64,000 nucleotides of DNA from assembly GCF_000151665.1 (NCBI RefSeq), contig NW_013171824.1, forward strand, positions 124,001 to 188,000, read 5' to 3'. Below, piece by piece: positions 51,175 to 63,777 of this stretch (its first letter is position 1; the number at the start of each line of letters is the position of its first letter). This DNA is from Blastocystis hominis. Taxonomy: Eukaryota > Sar > Bigyra > Opalinata > Blastocystidae. Below the pieces are notes generated by a model. It worked only from the letters and a program-made list of their open reading frames with translations, had not been told where the DNA came from and ran no database searches. Both the position numbers and the translations under genes were made by a program.

Positions 51175-54100
51175 TCAAAAAGCGAAACTCAAGTCATACT
51201 TCCTCCTTCTCTCCGGATCGCTCAGCGTCTCATACGCCAATTTCACCGCCACAAACCGTTCCTATTCCTCACCCTCTCTCCTCTCCCCCACCTCTGCGTC
51301 CTCCTCCCTGCTCTTATCCGGATGCAATCGCAGCGCCAGTCGCTTGTACGCCTGTCGAATGTCCCTCTCGGAGGCCGCTCGATCCACGCCCAGCACCGCG
51401 TACAGGTCTCGCTTCATCGCCTGCATCCACGCCTACCCAGTGCCGCGCTGCGCGTGCGGAACGACCGCTGCCGCTCGAAGTAGCAGTAGAAGGGATTGCG
51501 GTACGCCGACGCCGACGCCGACGAGGACGAAGAAGAAGAAGGGGATTGCCCGAGACGCGACCGAGGAAGCCAGGAGCGGGAGTGTGCGTCGGGATGTGTG
51601 TCGGGATGGGCGTTGGCACGCATGTTGTGGGACATGTCGGAACGCGAGTTTTGGTGCAGGTTCGAGTGCAGGTCTGCGTGTATGTCGGAATGTGTGTCGG
51701 GATGTGTGTCGGGATGCATGTCGGGATGCATGTCGGGATGTGTGTCGGAACGCTTGAATGAACGCGGACGGGGAATCGAAAACGGAGAACGCGATTCCCG
51801 CGGGGCTGATTCCCGCGGTTTCGAGGGCGTTTCAGAACCCTCTCGAAAATCGGGGGGATTTTTGGAATTGCCAGAATCGGCGGGTTTTTTGGGGGTTTGG
51901 GGCGACGAGGATTCCCGCGGGGCGAAGCCGAACGAAAAATCGGGGAGTTTTTGGCGAGGGGCGTTTCTACGTTTCACCTCCATTCCAAAAATACCCCCGA
52001 TTTTTCCACTGCGAAAAAAGCTTCAGAACCGCGGCATCGTTGGGTTTCGCGGATAAAACCAGGCGGAAATCGGCCAATCCCTACGCGTTACCCCGTTTCC
52101 CCGTTTCCACTCTTTCCACCATTCCCATCTCGCAGTACACTTCCCCGCGGAACTGCAGTGCCTCCAAATCGCCGCTTCGAACCTCCAGAATTCGATCGCA
52201 CTCCACTACGGTTCCACGTTTCCCCAGTTTCTACCAATCGATTCGTTCCACTTTCGCAGCTGTCGCAGCGCCTGGGCGCGAATCCGCGCGTTTTCCGCGA
52301 TTACCGCGTCAAAAAGCACGCGATTCAAATTGACACAAAACCTCCCGAATTTCGTCGTCTCAATGCGATGAAACTCCCCTTCGGGGGTCGTCCCGCGGAT
52401 AAACGCCCGGATCCAGTCCCCCGCGGCTCCCGCTTCCCGCTCGCACTGGGCGAATTCCCCGCGGGAGAGCGCAGCCTTGGCGGCCTGCAGATGTTTCTAC
52501 GCCTGAAAAATCCCCGCGATTCGCACGTGCAGCTCGCCGATGCCCCAGAAGGGCGCCAGTCCCGCGGCCTTTCGCTGTGCCTCGCGGAACCGCGGTTCGA
52601 GCGTGCATTTCTGGAGAAGACGGTGTGCGAATTCGATTCGACTTTGTAAAACAAACAATTCAATCCAGCGCTCCACGAGCTCGGCGTCCACCGCGCTCGC
52701 ATCATTGCCAAAAATATCCAGTTTTTCCGCGTCCCACGCCGCCACCTCGAACGGGTAGATCGTGGAATCGTGGAAACAGGGAAGCACCTGCGGAGACACG
52801 CGACTCAGCAGCAGCTCCGCGCTTGCCGTGTCGTGGAGCAGGAGATAATCGCGGGAAAGCGCCAGGTACATTTCCCGCCAACAGCTGCATTTTGATTGGA
52901 CGGCTAAATAACCGCGGATGGAGCGACGCACATCATCGGGCGTCTGGAGGGTGTCCGGAATGCTGCGGAGACTCGCCTCGACCTCCTGGATCTGGTTCAG
53001 CATCGAAAGACACTCGATGAACCGCGGATCATCATGCCCTCCGGAAGTGCGGCTATCGCTGTGAGAGGCCAATTCCAGGCCTTTGGAGTACATGATGCGC
53101 GCGTTTTCGAGGTCGCCCATGAGGAAATAGCACTTTCCCGCTCGGCAGAATCCCCGCGGGAATTGCGGGTTTAATTGAATGACACGAAGGGAATCTTGCA
53201 GAGCACGGGCAGTTTTGTTTAGCGAGAGGAAGCAGGCTGCTCGGTTACCTTTGGGGGAGTGTGAAAATCACAAAAATACTGAAAGAAACGTAGTCGGAAG
53301 GGACATAGCTGATCGCCATCGAATAGAGCTCGATCGCTTCTGTATATTTTTTGTTTTCAAAACACGCGTTGCCCTGTGCCTTAAAATCCGCCGCTTTGTC
53401 CAAGATCTCGCTCTGGAGATCTCGCGGCGGAGCCTTCACAGGAGTCGTCGGAAACGAGTGAGAACGCGACGAGATAGGTGTTGCTGAAGATATATAGATT
53501 GTACTGTCACTTTCTGGAGAATGTGGGTCTTCCTGCATCGAATCGCTCAGATCACTAAAACTCAAGTGATCGAAATCGTTGGAAGAAGAAACAACTCGAA
53601 ATGAATCAGATACTAAAGGTCTGGGCGTCTTTCGACGCGAAGACTGCAAAAAATCTGGAAGATCGTTTTCCAAAATTTGACCCTTTCTCGGAGTAAAATA
53701 CAATGAATCGAACTGTTGCAGCGATTCGTTCGAGAAATGAAACACATCTTCACTTTCTTCGGTTTTATGGTTTTTATAGTTTATTCGGCTATTATGAATC
53801 AAAACGCACGATGCTACCGATAGTCATCCTGGGCACGAATCTCATTCACCACATCACTCTCATTACGATACGCAATGCCACTACTACTGTACAGAGAATT
53901 GGGTCGTTGCGTTGGAATTGTTCTAGGCCGACTGGGCTGCGTTCGCGCCGTAGAGGGAGGGTACAGCATGCTGCGTTCCATCCCAGAGGTCGTGTATATA
54001 CGACTTCGAACGGAAGCACCTTCCCTTCGGCGGGAACTATACATCGAACCCGAGTTCAGTCTAGTTGATGAAACTGGAGGAGAACGATATGGAGAATACT

Positions 54101-54175
54101 ATATCACAAGTAAAATTTAAAATATACATAATTGGACGAAATGGAGTCGGAGGACAATTTCCATCCGGTTGACAT
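51175..54175 (-). CDS. TPR protein with C-terminal J domain (Hsp70 co-chaperone, DNAJC7/DNAJC3-like)
   Basis: Exons I could place: 54128-54175, 53818-54098, 53280-53788, 52527-53248, 52235-52496, 52120-52205, and a last exon 51175-51261 after a 30-nt intron; introns are 29-39 nt. The N-terminus is Ser/Arg-rich. TPR units begin at [20 protein letters not shown] and continue through [25 protein letters not shown] and related helices. The C-terminal J domain reads [20 protein letters not shown] with the HPD motif in LRLHPDKS and ends with [17 protein letters not shown]. The region 52080-51440 (Ser/Pro-rich, with a tandem HPDMHPDT repeat) has open frame, but its join to the J exon is unresolved. 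The J part could be a separate small gene starting near 51430. Confidence 0.8.
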
Positions 54176-55848
54176 TGTATTCACTTTTCTTTATCAATAG
54201 GGTTTCCAATTATAGTAATAATCCAAGCACTATTTTGTGATTATGATGTTTGAAGTTTTGGCAGGGTTGTATACTGCATGTTGGGAATGTGCTTTTGGTC
54301 GAATGGTTGTGTAAAAAGTGGACTTGGTTATGGAGTGATCGAAATCTTGTGTGTTTTATTTCTGTTATGTGGATGGGTCGAAGGGACATAGAATATTATT
54401 GGTAAGGTGCTATGGACATTGTATTAGCTTGCTTTTGCAAAAGGAAAAAACGCGAGGGTTGAATATTGATGTATTTTGTGATACGGATGGTTGCTGTGAA
54501 TTGGACAAGAATATAGGATTGATCGGTTGCACTTTGGGGATGAGAATGAAGATTTTGCTAAGGTTACAATAATGGAGTGATATATGTTATATTTAATCAT
54601 TGTTTGTATGTTTTTTAAATGTTATTGGAGGGTGGATACGAGAATAGAGTCATGTGTGTGGAAAGTTGATTCTCACGGTGATAACAGTGAGAAGTTGTGG
54701 AGAGAAGGATGGAGACGCAAGTATGGAAAATATGGGGTAGACTGCTGTTAGTTATAATCGGGAAGGAGAAGAGAGAATTGACTGAGGTGAATCGCAAAAA
54801 GAGAAGAGCTTTTATGACAGAGTTTAGGGAAATAGTTGCAGTATGATTGCTTCCAATCGAAGTCTCCTACGTGTTAATACATGCGTGATTATGAATCGAA
54901 AACTGGATTACTAAGCACAGTGAACAACAAGATATTACTCATTAGTATACTTTTGATTATCGTGGTGATATGATGTAATTATGTGGGAATAACTACAGGA
55001 TATTGAGATCGCTCATTATGAGAATATGGCATATTCTTTGATTTTTAGATTAACATTTCCTGATGTGTCCTTATCCATTTATCTAATATAATGGATATTA
55101 TTAAAATTAGTGGCATGATACTTATTGATTTCTTTTAAGAGCTGAGAAAGAAAATGCAGTTGATATTATATATGAATTACATTAAAATGGAATTTCCGTG
55201 AATAACATCCTATTTATATTTCTATCAACATCTAGCACATTATATAAATATATTTTTACTATAATCAATAAAGCAGGTATGAAACGGTCTAACTTTTCGA
55301 AATTTCCTATATTACTATTTTTATATGACTATTTTAAGAAAAACATTAAGGATAATGCATATAAGTGATTATGAATTAGGACCAATAGTGGATTGCATTG
55401 TTGATTGATAGCATGTTCCGTATTATCTGTTGAAGATGTCCTTGAGTACAGATGGATGCATGGTGAAACGCCTCGCTGAAAATTAGTAATGCATTGTATG
55501 AATACGCTATTCTTTGCTCCTTTGAAAGACTCATACGTAATACGTAAAGTATAGCTTATTCACAGCGAATCAGTACAAATAATGAAAGCATCACAGACTT
55601 AAGCTATCAGCATTGGATTACAAGCCAAATACTCTTTTCGACAACAGTTGCATCTATGCCTAACTACTCTAATATCCATGCTTCTAGAAACAAAAAAGTG
55701 ACTTTCCATTACTATCAAATGATGCATATTAAACTTTGCATTAATGGTGTATTTTCTCTTACTGCTTTTTCTGCTCCAATCATCATCATTTTGTTCTCTA
55801 TAATTCCTGCATCACCTTTTATATTTCTCAAACAAAATCGTCTAATTT
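54176..55848. other. Intergenic, no supported gene
   Basis: AT-rich. A stretch near 54260-54420 on the plus strand gives a hydrophobic reading (GVIEILCVLFLLCGWVEG), but I found no convincing start, introns or 3' motif. Nothing else stands out. Confidence 0.4.
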
Positions 55849-58428
55849 TCAAATTAGCTCTTCATAATAAGTCTGCTGTATTCTAAAACACACGGGGAAA
55901 TTTGTCACCGATCGATATTGCTCATTCAATCTCATTTGTAGGTCATTGTAGACCTCCTTCATATCGTTAGTAACATGCATCTTCCCTAAATACTTTCTGC
56001 GAAACCCAGAACTACGATTATTGATCACAAGTATGATTTACTCAGGATGTGGAAAGTCCATTGCGAAAGCATGATTCAATATGTAAAACTGAAAACCAGC
56101 TTGACGAAGATGCTCAAAATACTGCACTTTGTTATATCCATAGTTCACAAATCTTTCCTCAAATAGAGGAAGTGTGGGAGAGTATTTCACCATCAAATAT
56201 CTATAGAGAATCACAGAAACAACTCATAGTTACGGCTCCATGAAATTGGTGATAAAACAGCGAACTCGAGATGCATGCGATTCTTGTGACGTTGTAAACC
56301 ATTCTGGCATTACATACATCTATGCTAGAGAGCTTTTTCAATATCAACATGAGTTCGAATGTTGTTCTTATTAGATATGCAAATCTTTCGATTGATACAC
56401 TCGATCAGTTCCAGTTTGTTTTCTGGTTGAATCCAATTCGATCCATTCACAAACGATTGAACATTGCATACAAGTAAGAGCAACTTTCGGTTGAAGAACA
56501 GTGAGCCAATATTTGTTTGCCTTTATAGAAAAACACGGGGAGAATAACAGCAGAGCGATTGCTTTGATAAAGGAATTGTGGAAGACTCAAAACTTCCTTA
56601 TAAGTATTTACTATTGATAATGAGAAAAGAAGATGACAAATACAAGATAATCGAAGATCCATATCAAGAATCAAGAAATGAGTGGTTCGAATGTTTCGTA
56701 TAGCAAGATTTCGTAAGCGATTAATAGGAAACACAGTACTGGATTTGAGATAACGACTGACTAGATAAAATAGAATTGTAACACGTTTGGGAATGAAGTG
56801 AGTTGAAATGTAACGCACAAGGTGGACTTCCTGGGTCGATGTGGCATAAATCACAAGAACAATCGGTCTACAATGAACATGGAAATCGATCATATTTACC
56901 CTTGATAACGATACATGAATTGACGTAGTGCAAACAAACGATTGTATCCAAAAGCGGTAGCAATGGCAGTTACATCGAATTTCTGATCGTTGGAAGGAAA
57001 CCATGCTATATTTCAGAGAGAAATCCATCAATCAATACGCGTATCTGTATATTCGACTTCCTCATTCCCCACAAATTTACGGATGAGCAAGCCGTTCTTA
57101 TAATTCTGAACAGTTCTCACATGCTTCAATCCTCTCGGCAAATCACATCCATCGCAATAGATTGCACTGTCAGAAAAATGACTTGCATTATAAAACTGGT
57201 CTCGCAGTTTGAGTCTCATTTCCATGGAAATCGTTTGAAAGTAATAATATTCATTCAGCAGATCGGGAGTGACCGTCTTATTACTGATGTCATCGCGCAC
57301 ATCCTGAATCCACTCCTTCTCTTTGAACTGCAGGAACCGAGAAATGACGTCGTACTTCGCGATTTCTGTCTGAAAACAGTCTTTTTCTTTCATCTGTAAT
57401 GAGAGATTAAACACGAGTTCGCCTTCCGTCTTATGAACTTCACGGAAATGCATCACGGTATAGTAGGGTGAAACATGATCGGCTGGAAAGATGCCATCTA
57501 ATTCTTGAGTTTGCTGACGCATTTTTTGATAGTCGGTCGAGAGGGCTTCCTCTTTCTCTCCTTCGAGCAATGCTGCATCGATTCTGCGGTTTCGTTGATC
57601 GCATTCATCGTCCGAAGAGAAAGAATAAACGGAGTGGCCTTCCTTTAAGAGCTTGAGAGAAGTACCGTTCATAGCAAGAGAACAATTGATCTTGTCCGAG
57701 GAAAAATGGAGAGGCAGTTTGTACAGATCGATTGGAGGGCTACTTCCATTCTCATTCATGGAAATAGGGGCAGGAGGCTCTGGAAGTGGAGTGGTCGGTT
57801 GTTCTGTCCGACTCAAAATGGAACCAGATTTAATATCTGATTTGGTAGAGAAATAGTTTTTTAGTGCTGCAATAAAAAACGCTCCAGGGGATTTCTCAGG
57901 AACAGCTGAGTGCGATTGTGTGCTCTGAGACTGAAACAGGACCCTCGGAACGGATTGAGAGGAAGGTTGAGGCACGGAGTTCGAGTGGGACGAGGGCAAA
58001 GCAGAAGCAACACCAGGTGGAGTTGGGTTTTGTTTTGAGGTTGATGAAACTATGGAATAGGGGTGTGGAAGACTCCATTGAGTTGAAGTGCCTGGAAGAT
58101 TGGAGGATTGTTTCGTTTCCAAATATCTTCCTGAAAAAGGGTTTATATGTGCACTGGAAGCAGCATATAAGGGTCGTTCATAACTAGAATATTTCAAACT
58201 ATTATCGAGAGTAGAAACAGGATCAAGTTTGAAATTTCCTGTTGATACTTGTCCCTGTACCTTTGTTGTCGTATACCCCCCAAGAGCAAAACGTATATTG
58301 TCCTGCTCTTCGTTGGTATACGATAGTCCTCTATAGAAAAGCGCAATGTTTTCTAGTGTTTGAACAACAACAATAAGAAGTTGTACTTATTTTGTCTATA
58401 AAACATAAAGGACAAAACGACGATCCAT
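55849..58428 (-). CDS. LARGE-like glycosyltransferase (GT49 family) with long Ser/Pro-rich stem
   Basis: Start at 58428. A 33-nt intron (58386-58418) joins MDRL to [17 protein letters not shown], a signal anchor. Then comes a large exon (57039-58385) with a Ser/Pro/Gln-rich stem, a 33-nt intron (57006-57038), and the catalytic part. The latter has [30 protein letters not shown] and [10 protein letters not shown], where DMD is the metal-binding DxD, then AVILPVFF and [15 protein letters not shown]; these follow the order of the second catalytic domain of LARGE. The 33, 32 and 30-nt introns all restore frame. The stop is the TGA at 55849-55851. It would be a Golgi type II enzyme adding a sugar, probably glucuronic acid, to a glycan. 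Confidence 0.82.
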
Positions 58429-60237
58429 TAGTAGTTACCCACAATTGACTGGAGCTACTTGTTAGGCGAAGAAAGACTGACTTACAAGAAAACTTTCCAA
58501 TTGACGGTTATTAGTATAATAAACACAAGCAGAATCGCTATTTCCAGTTTGGAGTGATATACCATACACCTCTCAAAAACGACACAAAGCCTAAAATACT
58601 ATTTGTTTTACTGGTACTTTAAATTTGAGGTTTGTGATTATCTGGAAATATTTGAATAATGTATTGTAAATAATAGACAGATTATAAATATAAGAATAAT
58701 AGCTCGCGTCTTGATCATTTTGGTGGTGGTATTTATTCTACCATTCCGAACAGACTTAGTGTTTTCGCAAACATATTATAATTTTATCGCTAGTTGCATA
58801 ATGGAAATTTCGTAGTTGGAAGGGTTAATAGCGACATGGACAAAATTCGGGACTATTTTGGGAGTCCTCATTTTTGAAAAACACCTGTGCTTCAAATAAT
58901 ATGAATAAGTGTATCTACTTGACTATCTAGAATATTCATATGATTGTTGGCCAGGAAGTGACCGTGCTTGAAATAGTGGAACGCCTGTCCAGCAATGTAA
59001 ATAGCGACGTTAGTAGAACGATATACGAACGGTTAGGAAGACAGTCATGAAGTGATTGGTACGATTAGCACAGGAGTGCCACAAAAACCTACAAATAAAA
59101 TAGTAAAATTATATTCCAGTAGAGAAACTGCAGTGATAACAAGGATAGTGCGATCACAAATAATCTGTTGAAAAGTGTTTATAATGTGTATTGTTATCGT
59201 TCATGTATGTTGAATTTTTTTATAATTTCCTTACTCTAACCAATTTTGATTCATTGGAACCCAATTTGGTGCAGAAACAGTATCTATTTGCTTCGATTTT
59301 GCATTATTTGAAAATAAGTGTGCTATGATTTAGTGTCTATGATTTTCTCTTTATCAATCAAACCTACAAGATCATATGGGTTGGATGGAAAGGAAGATAT
59401 TGGTTTTCGAATCATTTATAATCTCCTTTGATTTGTAGCTTAGAACTATCGATTACAAACTGTGGATCACATCTATTCCTGCGCTGACTAGAGAGTATCA
59501 TCTATTGCATATGAAATCAATCATTTATAGGATTGTTAGTACTGGAAACTCGCGTTATTTAAGTCGCTCCATATTCCAGTGAAGCTTTAAATCAGGGATT
59601 ATCAGGTTCAATCATACGTTCATAGAAACGATGCATATGCTTCAAAATTCTATTTCAAGAAACACAATACCTTTCACAGAATAGTTTGAATTCGAAAATA
59701 CAATGAATCATATCGCTGAACTGCGAATGTTTGACTTCTTTCATTAACCCATTTCCTTATTTATTCTCCATACGAATCCCTCGAGGTTCTCTATTTTCTT
59801 TCCTCATATTTTTTGAAGATTTCTCTTGTTTCCTGAGATTCAAAGGAACCTGCTCAATAGAGTTGTTTGCTCTATTAGCCCACTAAAGCTTATCATAGCT
59901 CTTCAAGACAAATATATTCATTCGATAATGAATAGTGGCGAATCGATAACAAAGAATAGTGTTCACATCCAACTAATCATTCCATCATCTATTCCCTTCC
60001 CGTTTCCCCAAATCAGCATAATAAATCTCCTTTTACAACGATAAAACACACATGTCCAAAATTACACAATTCTCTGCCTTTTCAAGAATAACCTATTCAA
60101 AGATTTTCATACAAATACAACTCTGTGATATCCATCACACTTTCCTCAATTAGCTCAATACATACCAGAATCGCGGTTATTCGCCCTAATCTAGCCAGGT
60201 TTGATTTTTGCCCGTTTACATTATCTGATTCACTCCA
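58429..60237. other. Intergenic, no gene seen
   Basis: About 1.8 kb of AT-rich DNA with many short stops in all frames. No repeat family, tRNA or other RNA gene recognised. Confidence 0.5.
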
Positions 60238-62373
60238 ATGGCTGACGTTAGTGCAATTCGTAACTTGGCTAATGAAGGTATCAACCTCACAAAGGATGTG
60301 ATGGACAAAGTGATCAAGAGTGTTCGAGGAAATGATAAACGTTTTTTCAATTCTTCAAAGAAAGGAGAGGTTGGCGAATGGAGAAAGAAATTACACAGTC
60401 TGGATGTGACGGAAGTCACGAACGCTATGAAATGCGTTATTGCTGCTATGACAATTGGGACGGATGTTTCAATGCTGTTCCCTGATGTGATTAGTTGTAT
60501 CCATGATAAAACCCTCGAGCTGAAGAAACTAGTTTATCTGTAAGCGGTTTGTTATTGTTAGGATGTAGGTACTTAATCAACTATGCTCGTGCCAAGCCAG
60601 AACTCATCATTCTGGCAGTGAATACCTTTGTTCGTGATTGTGAAGACCCGAACCCTCTGATCCGTGCGCTGGCTCTGCGTACAATGGCATGTATCCGTGT
60701 CAAGAAGATCGTGGAATACCTCATGATGCCCTTGGGCAAGTGCATCGACGATGTGGATCCCTACGTGCGTAAAACGGCTGCTATCTGCGTTTCTAAATTC
60801 TACGACATGGATCCGCAGCGCTGCGAGGACGAAGGCTTCATCGAGCGTCTTCGCCGCATGATCGGCGATTCCTCTCCAATGGTGGTAGCCAACGCCGTAG
60901 CTTCGCTCTGCGACATCGGAGACACGATCGGCTACGACGTTCTCCGTCTGAAGCCGAAGCTGGTGAACAAACTCTTGGCGGCTCTGAACGAATGTTCGGA
61001 ATGGGGCCAGATCGTTTTGCTGGACGCTTTGGCCGCGTACATCCCCGAGGACGAGAACGAGGCGATGCTGATCGTGGAGAAGACGATTCCCCGTCTGCAG
61101 CACGTGAATTCTGCCGTGATGTTGGGGTAGGAAGCGGCGGATCGGCTTGGCTGACGCGTAGAGCGGTGAAAGTGATCCTGCTGAACGTGGAGGACTGCGA
61201 CGAAGAGCTCTCCAAGACGGCGCTGAACAAGATGGCGCGCGCGTTGGTGACGTTGGTGTCGGTGGATTCCGCGGAGCTGCGCTACGTGGCGCTGCGAAAT
61301 CTGCGTCTGGTGATCCAGAAAGTGCCGAACCTGCTGTCGAAGAACATCCAGGCGTTCTTCTGCAAATACAACGACCCCTTCTACGTCAAAATGGAGAAGC
61401 TCGAGCTGCTCATCAGCCTCGCCACGCCCAAATTCATGGAGAAAATCCTCAACGAGCTCAAAGAGTACCATGCTGATTCGAAGCGTCGCTAATCTCTAGC
61501 TACGCCACGGAAGCGGACATCGATTTCGTGCGCGCGGCGGTGCGTGCGATCGGTCGCTGCGCGCTGAAAGTGGAGTCGATGGTGGACAAGTGCATCTCGG
61601 TGCTGCTGACGCTGCTGCAAAGCAAGGTGTCGTACGTGGTGCAGGAAGCGGTGATCGTGGTGCGCGACATCTTCCGCATGTACCCGGGCAAGTACACGTC
61701 GGTGATCGTGCCGCTCTGCGCGGTGCTGGACCTCCTCGACGAGCCCGAGGCCAAGGCCTCCATGATGTGGGTCGTCGGCGAGTACGCTGACATCATCGAC
61801 AACGCCGCCGAGCTCCTCGACGCCTTCCTCGACTCCTTCCACGACGAGACGCCCGAGGTCCAGGTCGAGCTGCTCACCGCGGTTGTCAAGCTGTTTTTGA
61901 AGCAGCCCGCGCAGGGGCAGGAGCTGGTCACCGCGGTTCTGACGATGTCGACGGAGGAGAGCACGAACGCGGACGTGCGGGACCGCGGGTACATGTACTG
62001 GCGATTGCTGTCGTCGGACGCGAAGATCGCGCGGAGCGTGGTTTTGAGAGAAAAGCCGAAGATTGACCCGAAGCTGGAGGAGATGATCGATGACGAGACC
62101 CTGCAGAAGCTGCTGGAGGAGCTGGGAATGGTGTCTTCGGTGTATCATAAGCCGGCGGAGGAGTTCATCACGCCGAAGGTCGGACCCGCGCCGATTGATG
62201 AGATCGGGGATGATGGGAATGTGGATCTGGATGAGGAGAGCGAGGAGGAGTATGAGGACGAGGACGGGGACGAGGATATTTTTGAGGAGGAAGAAGAGGA
62301 GGAACAGCCGAAGGAGGAGGAGAATGAAGTTAATTTCTTGTTCTGGAGTGTTTGTTGGAAAAAGGATGGGTGA
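60238..62373 (+). CDS. AP-complex beta subunit (beta-adaptin), trunk only
   Basis: Exons 60238-60539, 60569-61126, 61162-61464 and 61500 onward; introns of 29, 35 and 35 nt were placed by aligning the known beta-adaptin path across each joint. The sequence follows beta-adaptin trunk closely: DPNPLIRALALRTMACIRVK, DVDPYVRKTAAICVSKFYDM, SSPMVVANAVASLCDIG, YVVQEAIVVRDIFRMYPGK-like, GEYADIIDNAAELLDAFLDS, and DRGYMYWRLLS. After the trunk comes a short acidic run and then the 3' motif, so hinge and ear domains of usual AP-1/AP-2 beta are missing. The predicted stop is made by poly(A) after the T at 62344 (669 residues); the first encoded stop is at 62373. Confidence 0.92.
62349..62356 (+). terminator. 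TGTTTGTT 3'-end element of the beta-adaptin gene
   Basis: Four bases after the codon-initial T at 62344, the same spacing as in the RING gene. Confidence 0.65.
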
Positions 62374-62841
62374 AGAGGAGTTGGGAGGGGTGGAGTGTGG
62401 AAAATATTAGGAGATGGGAGGTGCATTTTATTGGGAGGGTTTCAAAGGGTATGGAATGGTTAACGGCAAAATACAGTAGTGTGTGGGTTTATTGGGATAT
62501 GCACTATTCGGTAAAATTGAAAATTCACAGAATGAGAAAGGGAAGTAAACTGGCAAACAAAAATTCATTATCGTTTTTAAACTCACAACGTTGCAATCAT
62601 GGGGCTTTTTTAGATTGAACAGATTTTTTATGTATTATGGTACAACGCACATCACAAATATACCATTTGGATAACGTACTCCTCATTTCCTTTTTCCTTC
62701 CATTCCCTTCTTGTTATTCCAATATTTTTCAAATATCCATGACTCCTGACCATCTACACACACCTCACTCTTCTAATCCATTCACCTCACCTTCTCTCCA
62801 CTTTCACCATTCCTCCCTTCGCTCCCAACTCTCCATTTTCA

Positions 62842-62849
62842 AACAAACA
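62842..62849 (-). terminator. TGTTTGTT 3'-end element of the Derlin gene
   Basis: On the minus strand, 38 bp past the encoded TAA stop (62887-62889). Confidence 0.6.
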
Positions 62850-62886
62850 AGCCAACACATCAACCAATTCACACTACACAACTCCA

Positions 62887-63777
62887 TTACATATTCGTCC
62901 CCAATTGGTATCCCTTTCCTTGCCATTTTCTTCTAAACGCGTAATCTTCCTCCTTTCTATGCAGCTTCGATTCTGGAATCGACAGCAATTTCCGTCTATC
63001 CATCATGCACAGCATCCCTCGCTTACAAGAAATGCGGCGTTGTAAACAGCTTCGAATTCATCGTCTTTTCGCATACCTGGCTGAAATAGTAGAAAATATG
63101 GCCTGTGCCGATGCCGATCAAAAGCTCGGTGATCGGCGAACCCACCAGCAGCGAGAATACAATCAGGACGAATGGAATATAAACGCCTTTGAAGGAAAAG
63201 CCCCAGAAGGAACGCGGCGTGTTCGGGTTTTGCTTGCTCCAAACATAAATAATGTAGTAAAGCAAAGGAATGCTGAGGAAATAGCGAGGAAGGATGATGC
63301 CAACCACCTAGAATCAAAACAAGGTGCATAAAAGTACAATATTCAAGACAACACCCCACAAAAGAGCAAAGATGAAGTCCGCAGTATCACCTGCTGCTCC
63401 TAATACTGATGGAAGGCAAATTTGAGTTACCTCGTGTGCAACTTAACGGATTTGTCTCAAAACTAGGGTAGAAACTCATTCTATGGGAAATGCACAAGGA
63501 TTGCTCTGTACATGATCATCATATTCATAAGGAAGCTCATCGAAGGGCCTCCAATATAAAAGAAGCTCGAGATCAGTCTCCACAGCTATTCTTCAGAAAC
63601 CCGATGCAAGACTACCTCAAATCGTTTGAATATTAACGCAGGGCTGAACACGAGGATAAAGGGGTCGACGAATCCCATCGAGCTTCCAAATCCCATCAGC
63701 AGCAGAATGACGATATACGTCCTTGAAAAGGGAGGGATTGAGTAAAACCAGTTCTTCAGACTGTTTTGCGCTTCCAT
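62887..63777 (-). CDS. Derlin family ER membrane protein
   Basis: Six exons: 63616-63777, 63512-63585, 63431-63480, 63338-63399, 63027-63307 and 62887-62995. The five introns are 30, 31, 31, 30 and 31 nt and restore a 245-residue protein. Derlin signatures: WFYSIPPFSRTYIV at the start, FKRFELWRLISSFFYIG, GDTADFIFALLWG, IYVWSKQNPNTPRSFWGFSF, GSPITELLIGIGTGHIFYYF, and a C-terminal WQGKGYQLG. Derlins are inactive rhomboid proteins of the ER that help export misfolded proteins for degradation. The start ATG at 63777 is preferred over an upstream in-frame codon at 63801 because the protein then begins like other Derlins. Confidence 0.9.

Noticed and set aside
53814-54175. Separate small Ser/Arg-rich gene upstream of the TPR protein
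   Set aside because: A 29-nt intron (53789-53817) joins it in frame to the TPR exon; I treat it as the 5' exons of that gene.
54351-54572. Possible small membrane protein
   Set aside because: Hydrophobic reading only; no convincing start, introns or 3' motif.
56447-57031. Separate gene downstream of the Ser/Pro-rich protein
   Set aside because: A 33-nt intron joins it in frame to the upstream exon, and its own content is the GT49 catalytic domain, so it is one gene.
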